The notes: generated by a model from the sequence alone, not told the origin. Counted from the stretch's first letter, positions 45,744 through 54,618 are shown. The stretch is DNA of 64,000 nt from Flavobacteriaceae bacterium S0862 (GCA_023015825.1 JALKAW010000001.1:682001-746000), one strand, 5' to 3'. Made by a program: numbers and translations.

Positions 45744-45772
45744 ATTATTCTATTAGGTATTATTATAATTAT

Positions 45773-45919
45773 ATGGCAAAACTGGGATGTGAGAAAAACA
45801 CAAAGAATAAAGCTAAGCATAGTAAGTTGATGAGTCGTAAGAAGAATAAGCTTAAAAGTGAAAAAGAAATACGTAAAGAGCGATTAAAGGCAATTATTGC
45901 TAAATCAAAAAGGTTATAG
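45773..45919 (+). CDS. Very basic small protein (48 aa), unknown
   Basis: MAKLGCEKNTKNKAKHSKLM followed by SRKKNKLKSEKEIRKERLKA and IIAKSKRL: about 40% Lys/Arg, no hydrophobic segment, so probably RNA/DNA-associated if translated. ATG follows the MATE stop by 29 bases; the stop overlaps the 3' end of the convergent pseudouridine synthase by 6 bases. The composition, rather than homology, is the evidence. Confidence 0.55.
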   Translation: MAKLGCEKNTKNKAKHSKLMSRKKNKLKSEKEIRKERLKAIIAKSKRL

Positions 45920-46489
45920 TTGCTTAACTTCTCTAACCATTCCTACATTTATATCTAGCTTAATATCACCAATTCTAACACGTACTAATCTTAAAGTTGG
46001 AAAGCCAACTATAGCAGTCATTTTTCGCACTTGTCTAAATTTACCTTCAGTAAGTGTTATGGATACCCAAGATGTTGGACCATGACGCTCATCACGAACA
46101 AAACGAGATTCAATTGGGTATCCTGCAAGGTCATTAACTAAATGTACCTCACAAGGCTTTGTTTTATAGGGCTTCCCATGAATGTTTATAACGACCCCAT
46201 TTTGTAATTGTGTAATAGCTTCGCTGGTAATTAAACCATCTACTAATACATAATACTCTTTTTCGACTTTGTTGCTAGTAATGCGTGAGCTAACTTTTCC
46301 ATCTGTAGTGAGTAGCAATAAACCTTCGGAAGTTTCGTCCAAACGACCAATAGCCATAGTGCCTTTAGCGAAATTATAAAGTTCGCCAAGTAACTTCTTA
46401 TTCTTTCGTTTGTTTTGATTATTTATAAACTGACTTAAATAACGAAACGGTTTGTGTAAAATATAATGATAGTGTATTTCTTGTTGCAT
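45914..46489 (-). CDS. rRNA pseudouridine synthase (RsuA/RluB/E/F group)
   Basis: A 191-residue enzyme from ATG 46489 (a TTG 12 bases earlier is less likely). It has the RsuA-family catalytic stretch MAIGRLDETSEGLLLLTTDG with the catalytic Asp, then SNKVEKEYYVLVDG, and LTEGKFRQVRKMTAIVGFPT. It lacks an N-terminal S4 domain; with YHYILHKPFRYLSQF at the start it resembles RluE, which modifies 23S rRNA U2457. The exact site is inferred, not shown. Confidence 0.88.
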   Translation of the reverse strand: MQQEIHYHYILHKPFRYLSQFINNQNKRKNKKLLGELYNFAKGTMAIGRLDETSEGLLLLTTDGKVSSRITSNKVEKEYYVLVDGLITSEAITQLQNGVVINIHGKPYKTKPCEVHLVNDLAGYPIESRFVRDERHGPTSWVSITLTEGKFRQVRKMTAIVGFPTLRLVRVRIGDIKLDINVGMVREVKQL

Positions 46490-46547
46490 TATAAGCCACA
46501 ATGTATTGCTTTTTTCTCTAACTTTATATCGTTTAAAATACTATTCT

Positions 46548-47702
46548 ATGAAGCCTAAAAATATTGGAGAAAACACCATTTGCACACATACAGGAGAAGT
46601 TAAAGATATAACGTTTAAAGGAGCTGTATCTCCAATTTATATGTCATCATCTTATGAATTTATGAATGTTGATGTAAAGCGTTATCCACGTTATTTTAAT
46701 ACGCCAAATCAGGAGTATTTGGCAAATAAAATTGCTGCTTTAGAACATGCTGAAGATGCCATGATTTTTTCTTCAGGAATGTCAGTTATCAGCACAACAT
46801 TATTAGCATTTTTAAGCTCCGGTGACCATATTGTATTGCAAAATGATATATATGGTGGTACACGAAACTTAATTGAAGAACAGTTTGGTAGATACAATAT
46901 TGAGTATAGTTTTACAGAAGGCTTGCACGTAGATGATTTTGAGAGTTGTATACAGCCAAATACTAAGATGATTTATATTGAATCACCTTCAAATCCATTA
47001 TTAAAACTAGTTGATATTGAAGCGGTTGCAAATTTAGCGAAATCCAAAGGAGTACTTTCTGTAATAGATAATACGTTTGCAACACCAATTATTCAAAAAC
47101 CTATTGATTTTGGAATAGACATCGTATTACACAGTGCTACTAAATACTTTGGAGGTCATAGCGACATTAGTGCTGGAGCAGTAGCAACAAGTCAAGAGCA
47201 TATTGACACTATTTGGAATTTAGCGAAAAACCTAGGAGGAAACCTTAGTGACTTTATGGTTTGGATGTTGGAGCGTAGTATGAAAACTTTGAGTGTTCGT
47301 GTAAAAACACAACAAAAAAACGCAAAAAAGGTGGCGAAAATTCTCAATAAAAACAAAGCTATAAGTCAGGTGTATTATCCAGGATTAAAAACACATCCAG
47401 ATTATAAACTCGCAAAAAAGCAAATGAAAGGTTTTGGAGCCATGTTATCGTTTGATTTAGCAGAAGGATTGAATGCAGAAGCGTTCTTAAAATCATTAAA
47501 ACTCATAAAGCCATCCATGAGTTTAGCAGGCGTGGAGAGTACCATGATTTTGCCAGCATTAACATCTCATGCGTTATTAACTCCAGAGGATAGAGAAGCA
47601 CAAGGCATTAAAGATGGATTGATTCGTTTTTCCGTAGGATTAGAAGAAACTGAGGATTTGATTGAGGATATTGAACAAGCAATTAATGAAATCAAGAATT
47701 AA
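46548..47702 (+). CDS. Trans-sulfuration PLP enzyme (cystathionine gamma-synthase/lyase type)
   Basis: A 384-residue Cys/Met-metabolism PLP-dependent enzyme from ATG 46548. AVSPIYMSSSYEFMN, RYFNTPNQEYLANKIAALEH, AMIFSSGMSVISTTLLAF, IESPSNPLLKLVDI and SATKYFGGHSDISAGA with K199 as the Schiff-base Lys, then the C-terminal VGLEETEDLIEDIEQAI. It acts in methionine/cysteine interconversion; gamma-synthase, gamma-lyase or methionine gamma-lyase cannot be separated by eye. The TTG at 46506 would add an unrelated leader. Confidence 0.92.
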   Translation: MKPKNIGENTICTHTGEVKDITFKGAVSPIYMSSSYEFMNVDVKRYPRYFNTPNQEYLANKIAALEHAEDAMIFSSGMSVISTTLLAFLSSGDHIVLQNDIYGGTRNLIEEQFGRYNIEYSFTEGLHVDDFESCIQPNTKMIYIESPSNPLLKLVDIEAVANLAKSKGVLSVIDNTFATPIIQKPIDFGIDIVLHSATKYFGGHSDISAGAVATSQEHIDTIWNLAKNLGGNLSDFMVWMLERSMKTLSVRVKTQQKNAKKVAKILNKNKAISQVYYPGLKTHPDYKLAKKQMKGFGAMLSFDLAEGLNAEAFLKSLKLIKPSMSLAGVESTMILPALTSHALLTPEDREAQGIKDGLIRFSVGLEETEDLIEDIEQAINEIKN

Positions 47703-47712
47703 TTATTAAACT

Positions 47713-48603
47713 TTGCATAAAAATAACAAGCATCAAGAAGACTATGACTTTAAAGCATTAACTCAAATAGTTCCTGAGTTAAAAGAATTTGTATTTAAAA
47801 ATAATTACGGTTCTATAACCATAGACTTTGTTAACCCTGATGCAGTAAAATTACTTAATAAGGCTCTTTTAAAGACGTATTATACTATAGACTATTGGGA
47901 GTTTCCCGATGCACATTTATGTCCACCAATTCCAGGACGTCTTGATTATATTCATCATTTAGCTGATTTACTAAATCCATATAAACTAAAAAATCGAGCA
48001 ACTTTGATAGATATTGGTACTGGAGGCGCTTGTATCTACCCTTTATTAGGTTTTAAAGAGTATAATTGGAAGTTTGTAGCAACAGAAATTGATACACAAG
48101 TGTTAAAAATTGCTCAGACAATAATTGATGAAAATAAGCTATCAACTGCCATAGAATTGCGTTTGCAGTCCAACAAATCACACATTTTAAAAGGAATCAT
48201 TAAACCTACTGATGCCTTTGCTGCAAGTATGTGTAATCCACCTTTTTATAAAAATGAACAGGAAGCTATAGAAGCAACCACAAGAAAGCTAAAAGGATTA
48301 AAGAAAGAGCATACAAATCCAGTTAGAAATTTTAGCGGAACGGCTAACGAACTCTGGTATGAAGGTGGAGAAAAGGCCTTTTTACACAATTATTTATATG
48401 AAAGTTCCTTATTTAAGACTAATTGCTTTTGGTATACAAGTTTGGTGTCTAATAAGGATTTGGTAAAGTCAATGCAGAAATCGTTAAAAAAACTCGGAGC
48501 TACACAGGTAAAAGTGATTAATATGCAACAAGGTAATAAAGTAAGTAGAGTAGTAGCTTGGACTTTTTTGACAATAGAGCAGCAAAAACAATGGAACTCT
48601 TAG
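47713..48603 (+). CDS. rlmF: 23S rRNA (adenine(1618)-N(6))-methyltransferase
   Basis: A 296-residue SAM-dependent N6-adenine methyltransferase. The start is TTG at 47713, giving MHKNNKHQEDYDFKALTQIV, the same opening as E. coli RlmF (MHxxNxHxxxYDFxxL). SAM-binding motif ATLIDIGTGGACIYPLLGFK and the catalytic NPPF (AASMCNPPFYKNEQEA) are present, then RNFSGTANELWYEGGEKAFL. It methylates A1618 of 23S rRNA. It follows the PLP enzyme by 10 bases. Confidence 0.94.
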   Translation: MHKNNKHQEDYDFKALTQIVPELKEFVFKNNYGSITIDFVNPDAVKLLNKALLKTYYTIDYWEFPDAHLCPPIPGRLDYIHHLADLLNPYKLKNRATLIDIGTGGACIYPLLGFKEYNWKFVATEIDTQVLKIAQTIIDENKLSTAIELRLQSNKSHILKGIIKPTDAFAASMCNPPFYKNEQEAIEATTRKLKGLKKEHTNPVRNFSGTANELWYEGGEKAFLHNYLYESSLFKTNCFWYTSLVSNKDLVKSMQKSLKKLGATQVKVINMQQGNKVSRVVAWTFLTIEQQKQWNS

Positions 48604-48636
48604 AATATACAAATTGCACTATAATTTGTAATTTGC

Positions 48637-48670
48637 AATTCATAATTAAAGATTTGTAATTCATAATTAA
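48637..48670. repeat. AT-rich direct repeat upstream of bshB1
   Basis: AATTCATAATTAA occurs at 48637-48649 and 48658-48670 (21-base period), in the gap just before bshB1. A related TGTAATTCGTAATT stretch appears at 53295-53308. It resembles short intergenic repeats. Confidence 0.5.
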
Positions 48671-48674
48671 TTAT

Positions 48675-49397
48675 ATGAAATTAGACATACTTGCTATAGG
48701 TGCACATCCAGATGATGTAGAATTAGGTTGTGGAGCAACGATAGCCAAAGAGATTGCCAATGGAAAAAAGGTTGGTATTATTGACCTTACTAGAGGTGAA
48801 TTGGGAACACGAGGAACTGCCGAAACACGAGATTTGGAATCTGCTCAAGCTGCAAAAATTTTAGGAGTTGCAGTTAGAACCAATATGGAGTTTGCTGATG
48901 GCTTTTTTGTAAATGATAAAATTCACCAAATTGAACTTATTAAAATGATACGAAAATATCGTCCAGAGATTGTATTATGTAATGCTATTGACGATAGACA
49001 TATAGATCATGGTAAAGGAAGTCAATTAGTAAGTGACGCTTGCTTTTTAAGCGGATTATTAAAAATAGACACAAAATGTCCTGATGAAGATGGTTGGCAA
49101 GAATCTTGGCGACCAAAACACGTATATCATTATATACAATGGAAAAACATTGAACCAGATTTTGTAATGGATGTTACTGGATTTATGGATAAAAAAATGG
49201 AAGCTGTAATGGCTTATAAAACACAGTTCTTTGACCCAACTAGCAAAGAGCCTGAAACACCTATTTCTAGTAGTAATTTTACCGACAGTATAGAATATAG
49301 GGCAAGAGATTTAGGGCGCTTAATAGGAGCGGAGCATGGAGAAGGTTTTACTGTAGAACGTTATGTCGCTGTTGATAGCTTATATGATATAAAATAA
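48675..49397 (+). CDS. bshB1: Bacillithiol biosynthesis deacetylase BshB1
   Basis: A 240-residue PIG-L enzyme that removes the acetyl group from GlcNAc-malate in bacillithiol synthesis. LDILAIGAHPDDVELGCGAT has the catalytic HPDD (H11-D14); TRGELGTRGTAETRDLESAQ is the subgroup-specific segment; CNAIDDRHIDHGKGSQLVSD supplies the second His. Bacillithiol as low-molecular-weight thiol fits a flavobacterium that lacks glutathione. BshA and BshC are not in this window. Confidence 0.93.
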   Translation: MKLDILAIGAHPDDVELGCGATIAKEIANGKKVGIIDLTRGELGTRGTAETRDLESAQAAKILGVAVRTNMEFADGFFVNDKIHQIELIKMIRKYRPEIVLCNAIDDRHIDHGKGSQLVSDACFLSGLLKIDTKCPDEDGWQESWRPKHVYHYIQWKNIEPDFVMDVTGFMDKKMEAVMAYKTQFFDPTSKEPETPISSSNFTDSIEYRARDLGRLIGAEHGEGFTVERYVAVDSLYDIK

Positions 49398-49411
49398 TTG
49401 CACAAAATTCT

Positions 49412-49441
49412 TTGTAGAAAATTTGAAATAATTTACATTTG
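49412..49441 (+). promoter_or_regulatory. Bacteroidota-type promoter of tRNA-His
   Basis: TTG (49412-49414), a 19-base spacer and TACATTTG (49434-49441). The predicted start near 49447 lies about 24 bases before the tRNA. Confidence 0.7.
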
Positions 49442-49470
49442 CACACGCCTATAAAAGGCACTATTAACAT

Positions 49471-49545
49471 GGTGGTTGTAGCTCAGTTGGTTAGAGCATT
49501 GGTTTGTGGTACCAAGGGTCGCGGGTTCGAATCCCGTCTTCCACC
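49471..49545 (+). tRNA. tRNA-His (GTG)
   Basis: Cloverleaf visible: G-1 at 49471, D arm GCTC-AGTTGGTTA-GAGC, anticodon arm TTGGT-TTGTGGT-ACCAA with anticodon GTG, T arm GCGGG-TTCGAAT-CCCGT, and C73 at 49545 pairing with the encoded G-1. The acceptor stem GTGGTTG / CTTCCAC contains two adjacent T-T mismatches. CCA is not fully encoded (next bases CAG). A promoter and terminator flank it. Confidence 0.95.
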
Positions 49546-49555
49546 CAGAAGTATA

Positions 49556-49584
49556 AAGTCTCTCAAAAATGAGGGACTTTTTTT
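49556..49584 (+). terminator. Rho-independent terminator after tRNA-His
   Basis: Stem AAAGTC-T-CTC / GAG-G-GACTTT, loop AAAAAT, followed by a T-run; it begins 11 bases after the tRNA. Confidence 0.85.
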
Positions 49585-49608
49585 GTTTAGATATTTAAAT
49601 TTTATTTC

Positions 49609-50433
49609 TTATTGTAATTTTTTAAACTCTATGGGTTCATTTAATTTTTCTTTTAATCTCACCAAATGTTTTTGCCATAGTTGTTTATAATTACCTTTTT
49701 CTACTAGAGGTTCAATTAAGGAAATTGCTTCTTCATACTTACCTTGACCTTCGAGAGCAGATAATTTGAAGGATATAAAATATTCATTTAAAAAAACATC
49801 ATCCGTTTTTTTACTAAAATAATCAGCTAAATATTCTGATTCAGAATGCAAGCTATCCTTCCTTAGTTCTATCATTAAAATAATCATCTGATCCAGATCT
49901 GTATGATAACGATTCTTAAGATCACTATTCAGTATTGTTTCATATAATTTTATAGCGTTTTTAGCATTTTCGGTAGAAGTAATAGTATATAAAGTATCAT
50001 TCAGCATTTCTTTAGGCTCAGGAACATATTTAACTATATAGGGATTGTATATAAGTGTTTCTTCGCCATATGACAAAGAATCTGGCAAAATAGCTATGAC
50101 TTTATCACCTTCTCTTAAGTAACCGTTAAGTTCCACAAAACCTTTTATAAGAGGGCTTATTCCATGAATAAATTCAAAAATTGAATCTTTTTCTGTTGAT
50201 GTGGTCTCAGCAATTGTATCGGAGTCATTTATATACAAATCGTAATAAGATTTTACCTTAGAACCAATTTCAATTTTACGGCCTTTTCCTTCTTTTAAGA
50301 AAATATATTTTAGCCCACTTGAAGTAGTTATTGTGTCATTTAAAATAATATTTCTATTATGACTGTCTTTTTTATTATTACTGCATGATAGTCCTATAAG
50401 AACTATTAATAAAAGGATTAGCATATTTTTCAT
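49609..50433 (-). CDS. FKBP-type peptidyl-prolyl isomerase-like lipoprotein with helical C-terminus
   Basis: A 274-residue lipoprotein: MKNMLILLLIVLIGLSCSNN, lipobox GLSC. Residues ~35-125 form an FKBP-like module (TSSGLKYIFLKEGKGRKIEI, GISPLIKGFVELNGYLREGD, KVIAILPDSLSYGEE), but active-site aromatic residues look degenerate. The remaining ~140 residues are helical, with a TPR-like end (GQGKYEEAISLIEPLVEKGN). It is likely a periplasmic/outer-membrane chaperone-like protein. Confidence 0.8.
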   Translation of the reverse strand: MKNMLILLLIVLIGLSCSNNKKDSHNRNIILNDTITTSSGLKYIFLKEGKGRKIEIGSKVKSYYDLYINDSDTIAETTSTEKDSIFEFIHGISPLIKGFVELNGYLREGDKVIAILPDSLSYGEETLIYNPYIVKYVPEPKEMLNDTLYTITSTENAKNAIKLYETILNSDLKNRYHTDLDQMIILMIELRKDSLHSESEYLADYFSKKTDDVFLNEYFISFKLSALEGQGKYEEAISLIEPLVEKGNYKQLWQKHLVRLKEKLNEPIEFKKLQ

Positions 50434-50520
50434 AAATAATTCAAATAGTTTATTGTATTGCTATGCTCACAAAAGAGGACTAGTCTTTAAAGTTAACGAT
50501 TTTCTTGTTTAGATTTTTAG

Positions 50521-50553
50521 AAATAAAAAAAAGCCTCCCTAAATGGAAGGCTT
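50521..50553 (-). terminator. Rho-independent terminator of the first M28 gene
   Basis: Stem AAGCCT-CC / GG-A-AGGCTT around TAAAT, with an A-run on plus (50521-50532) that becomes the terminal U-run on minus, 26 bases past the peptidase stop. Confidence 0.75.
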
Positions 50554-50578
50554 TATATTATATAACTTAAAAAGTCTT

Positions 50579-52132
50579 TTATTCTTCAGTAGCTTTATCA
50601 ACTACAATGCGTTCTGCACGATTAGCTAGTTCCCATGCTGTATGGAATACTAATCGCGATCTGTTTTCTAACAAGTCATAATTAATTTTGTCTGGCGTAT
50701 CTGTATGTCTGTGATAGTCATCGTGAGTACCATTAAAATAAAATATGATTGGAATGTTATTTTTTGCAAAGTTGTAATGATCTGAACGATAGTAAAAACG
50801 GTTAGGATCGTTTTCGTCGTTATACGTATAATCTAACTCAATGTTTGTAAACGTTTTGTTTACTTCTTCAGAGATTTCATGTAATTCAGTACTTAATTTA
50901 TCTGCTCCAATTAAATAGATATAGTTTCTATCTCCTTCACGCTTAGGGTCTATACGACCAACCATATCAATATTTAAATTTGCAACTGTATTAGCTAAAG
51001 GCTTTAATGGCTCATAATCGGTATAATATCTAGAACCTAATAATCCTTTCTCTTCACCAGTTACGTGTAAGAAGATAACTGAACGTTTTGGTGTATGACC
51101 TTTATCAGCAGCTGTTTTAAAAGCTTCAGCAACTTCTAATAGTGAAACTGTTCCAGAACCATCATCATCAGCACCATTAAAAATCTCGCCTTTTGCATTA
51201 ACACCAACGTGATCTAAATGTGCAGAAATAACAATATACTCATCTGGCTTTTCAGAACCTGTAATCATTGCTGCTACATTTTCAGATGGCATAGACTCAG
51301 TAATACTTTCATAGTTCATATCTAATTTAGTAGCGACTGTTGCAGTTTCTGTAGATTCGTTAATGTTGCCTACTAACGCCTTGCCCATTTTTTCGCTAAT
51401 TAAGAAATCGTAAATTTCTGGGTCATCACCTTCTTTTGCTGGTAATGATAAGCGTTTGCTTCCACCAGTTGTTTCACGCTCTTTAAAGAATGTTGCGTAG
51501 CGATTAAATAACTCGCTATCCATGAAAAACAACGCTTTTGCACCATTGTCTTTTGCAGCAGTTCTTTTAGAAGAAAGTGCTTGACGGCCATTAGACCATT
51601 TAGACGCTTCTTTCCCACCGCTAAGAATATTATTTCCAGCTTTATCTTTAGGCTCGCCACCTTTTACAACTACTACTTTACCTTTCACATCAAGATTAGT
51701 GTAATCGCTATATTTTTCATCATCAATTCCATAACCAGCATAAACTACTTCTGAAACAGATACTGTTCCAGTTGCAGCAGCAGTTTGCGATATGAAGTCA
51801 TCATAATAATTAAATGACTCACCATTTACCGAAATACTTACTTTTGGTGTTTTAACAATGTTTAAAGGTACTGTTTGAAAATAGTTTCCTTCGATAACCG
51901 ATTGAATACCCATAGTTTCGTACTCTTTTTTAAGATACTCAACTGCTTTCTTTTGTCCAGGCGTTCCAGTATCACGACCTTCGAACTCATCAGAAGCATA
52001 AATGTATAAATGGTCTTTTAATTCATCTTCAGTAATAGTTTCTCCATAAGCAACAACATCTTCTTGAGTTGCTTCTTTTTTACAAGAAAATACTACAAAC
52101 ATTACGCTTAATAGTAATAGTGTTTTTTTCAT
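50579..52132 (-). CDS. M28 family zinc peptidase with PA domain (lipoprotein)
   Basis: A 517-residue lipoprotein (MKKTLLLLSVMFVVFSCKKE). A PA-domain insert occupies roughly residues 130-260 (VVYAGYGIDDEKYSDYTNLD, GKVVVVKGGEP). The M28 core supplies the zinc ligands: ISAHLDHVGVNAKGEIFNGA, DDDGSGTVSLLEVAEAF, LHVTGEEKGLLGSRYY, NLNIDMVGRID and HTDTPDKINYD. It is an exopeptidase-type aminopeptidase at the cell surface. A paralogue lies 95 bases upstream on the same strand. Confidence 0.93.
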   Translation of the reverse strand: MKKTLLLLSVMFVVFSCKKEATQEDVVAYGETITEDELKDHLYIYASDEFEGRDTGTPGQKKAVEYLKKEYETMGIQSVIEGNYFQTVPLNIVKTPKVSISVNGESFNYYDDFISQTAAATGTVSVSEVVYAGYGIDDEKYSDYTNLDVKGKVVVVKGGEPKDKAGNNILSGGKEASKWSNGRQALSSKRTAAKDNGAKALFFMDSELFNRYATFFKERETTGGSKRLSLPAKEGDDPEIYDFLISEKMGKALVGNINESTETATVATKLDMNYESITESMPSENVAAMITGSEKPDEYIVISAHLDHVGVNAKGEIFNGADDDGSGTVSLLEVAEAFKTAADKGHTPKRSVIFLHVTGEEKGLLGSRYYTDYEPLKPLANTVANLNIDMVGRIDPKREGDRNYIYLIGADKLSTELHEISEEVNKTFTNIELDYTYNDENDPNRFYYRSDHYNFAKNNIPIIFYFNGTHDDYHRHTDTPDKINYDLLENRSRLVFHTAWELANRAERIVVDKATEE

Positions 52133-52227
52133 CTTATTAGGTTATTTTATTTAAGTGATGTGCGATATTACAAAAAAGAACGACTAAGATGCTTTATATA
52201 GCGAGTCTTTTAACACTTTTTAACACA

Positions 52228-53262
52228 TTATTTATCAACAATTATGCGATTTTCTTGATTGGCAAGTTGCCATGCGGTTGCAAAAATAAGTTTGGTGCGT
52301 TTTTCTAAGATGTCATATTCAATTTTATCGGCTGTATCTGTAACTTGGTGGTAGTCTTCATGTTCCCCATTAAAATAGAAAATTACTGGAATATTATGTT
52401 TTGCAAAGTTATAGTGATCCGACCTGTAATAATAACGATTATGTTCGTTTTCCTCGTTGTACTTATAATTAAGACTAAGGTTTGTGAACTCGTTATTTAC
52501 TACTTCGGAGATATAGTGTAATTCGGTGCTTAACCTATCTGCTCCAATAATATATATGTATTCTGGATTGTTCTCGTGATTCCTATCTACACGACCAATC
52601 ATATCTATATTTAAATTTGCAACGGTATTTTCTAATGGGAATACTGGATTTTCAGTATAAAATCTAGAACCTTGTAGTCCATCTTCCTCTGCTGTAAGAT
52701 GCAAAAAAAGAATACTGCGTTTTGGACCATGTCCATTATCTTGAGCTTCTTTAAAAGCTTCAGCCATTTCCAAAAGCGCAACTGTACCTGAGCCATCATC
52801 GTCAGCTCCATTGTAAATATTTCCGTCCTTATCAATTCCTTCGTGGTCATGATGAGCCGAAACTACTATAACTTCTTCTGGTTTTTCTTTTCCTTTTATG
52901 AAAGCTAAAACATTTTCAGAATCATTATAATCTTCTCCTAGATAGGTTTTTGGTATGATTTGAAAATAACTTGAGTCCGGATATGGTGACGGGATGTTCT
53001 GTGACTTGTAATAATCACTTATAAACTTTGTTCCTTTTTTTTGACCTATGCTTCCAGCTTTTCTACCTTGAAGTTCATCAGAAGCAAAAAAATACAAATG
53101 CTCTTTTAACTCATTGGAAGTAATGGTTTGAGCGTAGGTTTTTATATGATCTGGTTGAGAAATTTCAATATTATCGGCAATGGCTTGCATTTTTTCTTTG
53201 TGGCTTAAAGAAGCACAAGATCCAACAAGTGCAAATGCCGAAGCGTATATTAAAACTTTCAT
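52228..53262 (-). CDS. M28 family zinc peptidase without PA domain
   Basis: A 344-residue paralogue of the downstream M28 enzyme: signal MKVLIYASAFALVGSCASLS (lipobox GSC). It lacks the PA insert, which explains the ~170 fewer residues. Zinc-ligand motifs are all present: VSAHHDHEGIDKDGNIYNGA, DDDGSGTVALLEMAEAF, HLTAEEDGLQGSRFYT, NLNIDMIGRVDRN and VTDTADKIEYD. It is likely a tandem duplication with insert loss (or gain). Confidence 0.92.
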   Translation of the reverse strand: MKVLIYASAFALVGSCASLSHKEKMQAIADNIEISQPDHIKTYAQTITSNELKEHLYFFASDELQGRKAGSIGQKKGTKFISDYYKSQNIPSPYPDSSYFQIIPKTYLGEDYNDSENVLAFIKGKEKPEEVIVVSAHHDHEGIDKDGNIYNGADDDGSGTVALLEMAEAFKEAQDNGHGPKRSILFLHLTAEEDGLQGSRFYTENPVFPLENTVANLNIDMIGRVDRNHENNPEYIYIIGADRLSTELHYISEVVNNEFTNLSLNYKYNEENEHNRYYYRSDHYNFAKHNIPVIFYFNGEHEDYHQVTDTADKIEYDILEKRTKLIFATAWQLANQENRIIVDK

Positions 53263-53401
53263 TTATAACCTTTTGTTTATTGCTAATTACCATATGTAAT
53301 TCGTAATTGAACCGTTATAAAGTATGAAATAGCGATTCTTGTAAATTAGGAATTTGATGAATTAAGCAATTAATTATTAAGCAAATAAAGTGAAAATATA
53401 C

Positions 53402-53731
53402 TTAATTTTCAATATCTAAATCTTCTAATTCTTCTAGAGCATCTTCTTGAGATTGTTTTTCCTTTTCGATGGTTTCGATATCATTCTCAACAACATTGTC
53501 TTCAATTACTGTTCTGTATATAGACAATACGAGAGCGATAATTGTTGTAAGGAAAACAACTTTAATAAGTTTGGTGTTCGCACCGTCTTTTTGTGCCATT
53601 TTAAAGGCTATAAAGCCTAAAATAAATGCTATGACAATTGGTATTAAGGCAATAGCACCAAAAGGTAAAATTGATAAAACTAACCCTAAAATTGCTGCTA
53701 TTATTGCTAATGTGGTAATTAATATTCTCAT
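53402..53731 (-). CDS. Small membrane protein (109 aa), unknown
   Basis: A 109-residue protein with three probable transmembrane helices: LITTLAIIAAILGLVLSILP, FGAIALIPIVIAFILGFIAF and IKVVFLTTIIALVLSIYRTV, then an acidic C-terminal coil (NDIETIEKEKQSQEDALEEL). No domain recognised. It starts 3 bases after the DUF3108 gene and is cotranscribed with it. Confidence 0.8.
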   Translation of the reverse strand: MRILITTLAIIAAILGLVLSILPFGAIALIPIVIAFILGFIAFKMAQKDGANTKLIKVVFLTTIIALVLSIYRTVIEDNVVENDIETIEKEKQSQEDALEELEDLDIEN

Positions 53732-53734
53732 ATT

Positions 53735-54511
53735 TTAATTTTTTAAACCGGTTGCACTTTGTATTCTCAATTCGCCATTGCCTACAGGCACTTTAAATTT
53801 GGCATATACTGGTATTTTATTAGCATCTGCTGTTAACCAAAGTAAATTGTCGTTGTTACCTTTAAGTAGATTGTTGTTCATTGTAATGGCTAATTTATAG
53901 CATTCTTTTCTACCAATATTTGTGTTAATGGTTTCTTTTGCCAGCAAGGTAATGGTTATTTTAAACTCTTCATTATCCATTAGTACGGTAAAAGTATCTG
54001 AGTTTCCAATACTTGCGTTGTGGATATCCAAATTTCTAATATGGTAAAGTGTTGCAATAATATCTTTTGTATTTGAAGATATGTTAAGATTTTTTTTCTC
54101 ATCCCAAAAGGTGCCATCGCCACGTCTTTTACGCTTTAAACTTTTTACCGTATTGGAGCCATGATTATAATTGTATTGCATGAATTTGTAATAACCACCT
54201 TCGCTAATATCTCTTTTGTATAAATATGGTTTCAAAGAATTTGGGTGCACATAACTCTCATATAAATCATTAATCTTAAAGAAGGTATCCCATTTGGTGT
54301 AGGTTCTTGCTTTGCCCTTTAAATGTAACAAGGTACTTTTAGAAGTTTTTACTTCACTCGTTTCCATAGTTACTTGTGCAAGATCGGTTAATAAGCCAGA
54401 CATATTATAAGATGCTGTGAATACAAGTTTCTCATTGGAGCCTATGGCATTATTTTGACCTTGTAAAAAACAGGATGCAAGACACATAATTGTAAAAACA
54501 AATGATTTCAT
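53735..54511 (-). CDS. DUF3108 domain-containing secreted protein
   Basis: A 258-residue protein from ATG 54511: signal MKSFVFTIMCLASCFLQGQN. The rest is beta-rich (KLVFTASYNMSGLLTDLAQV, DLYESYVHPNSLKPYLYKRD, DTFTVLMDNEEFKITITLLA, RKECYKLAITMNN), matching DUF3108, a lipocalin-like periplasmic family of unknown ligand. A longer start at 54568 would add a non-conserved leader ahead of the signal peptide. Confidence 0.85.
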   Translation of the reverse strand: MKSFVFTIMCLASCFLQGQNNAIGSNEKLVFTASYNMSGLLTDLAQVTMETSEVKTSKSTLLHLKGKARTYTKWDTFFKINDLYESYVHPNSLKPYLYKRDISEGGYYKFMQYNYNHGSNTVKSLKRKRRGDGTFWDEKKNLNISSNTKDIIATLYHIRNLDIHNASIGNSDTFTVLMDNEEFKITITLLAKETINTNIGRKECYKLAITMNNNLLKGNNDNLLWLTADANKIPVYAKFKVPVGNGELRIQSATGLKN

Positions 54512-54618
54512 AAAAAATGGTTTGTAGTTAATAACGCAAATATTATCATTTATTATACCAAAATACAATGCTTACGCTAAAGATTATAATTAAATAGGAT
54601 TTTACTAAGTTAATTAAC

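Noticed and set aside
46506-46547. Longer start for the trans-sulfuration enzyme at TTG 46506
   Set aside because: The added leader is not part of the PLP fold; the ATG at 46548 matches the family.
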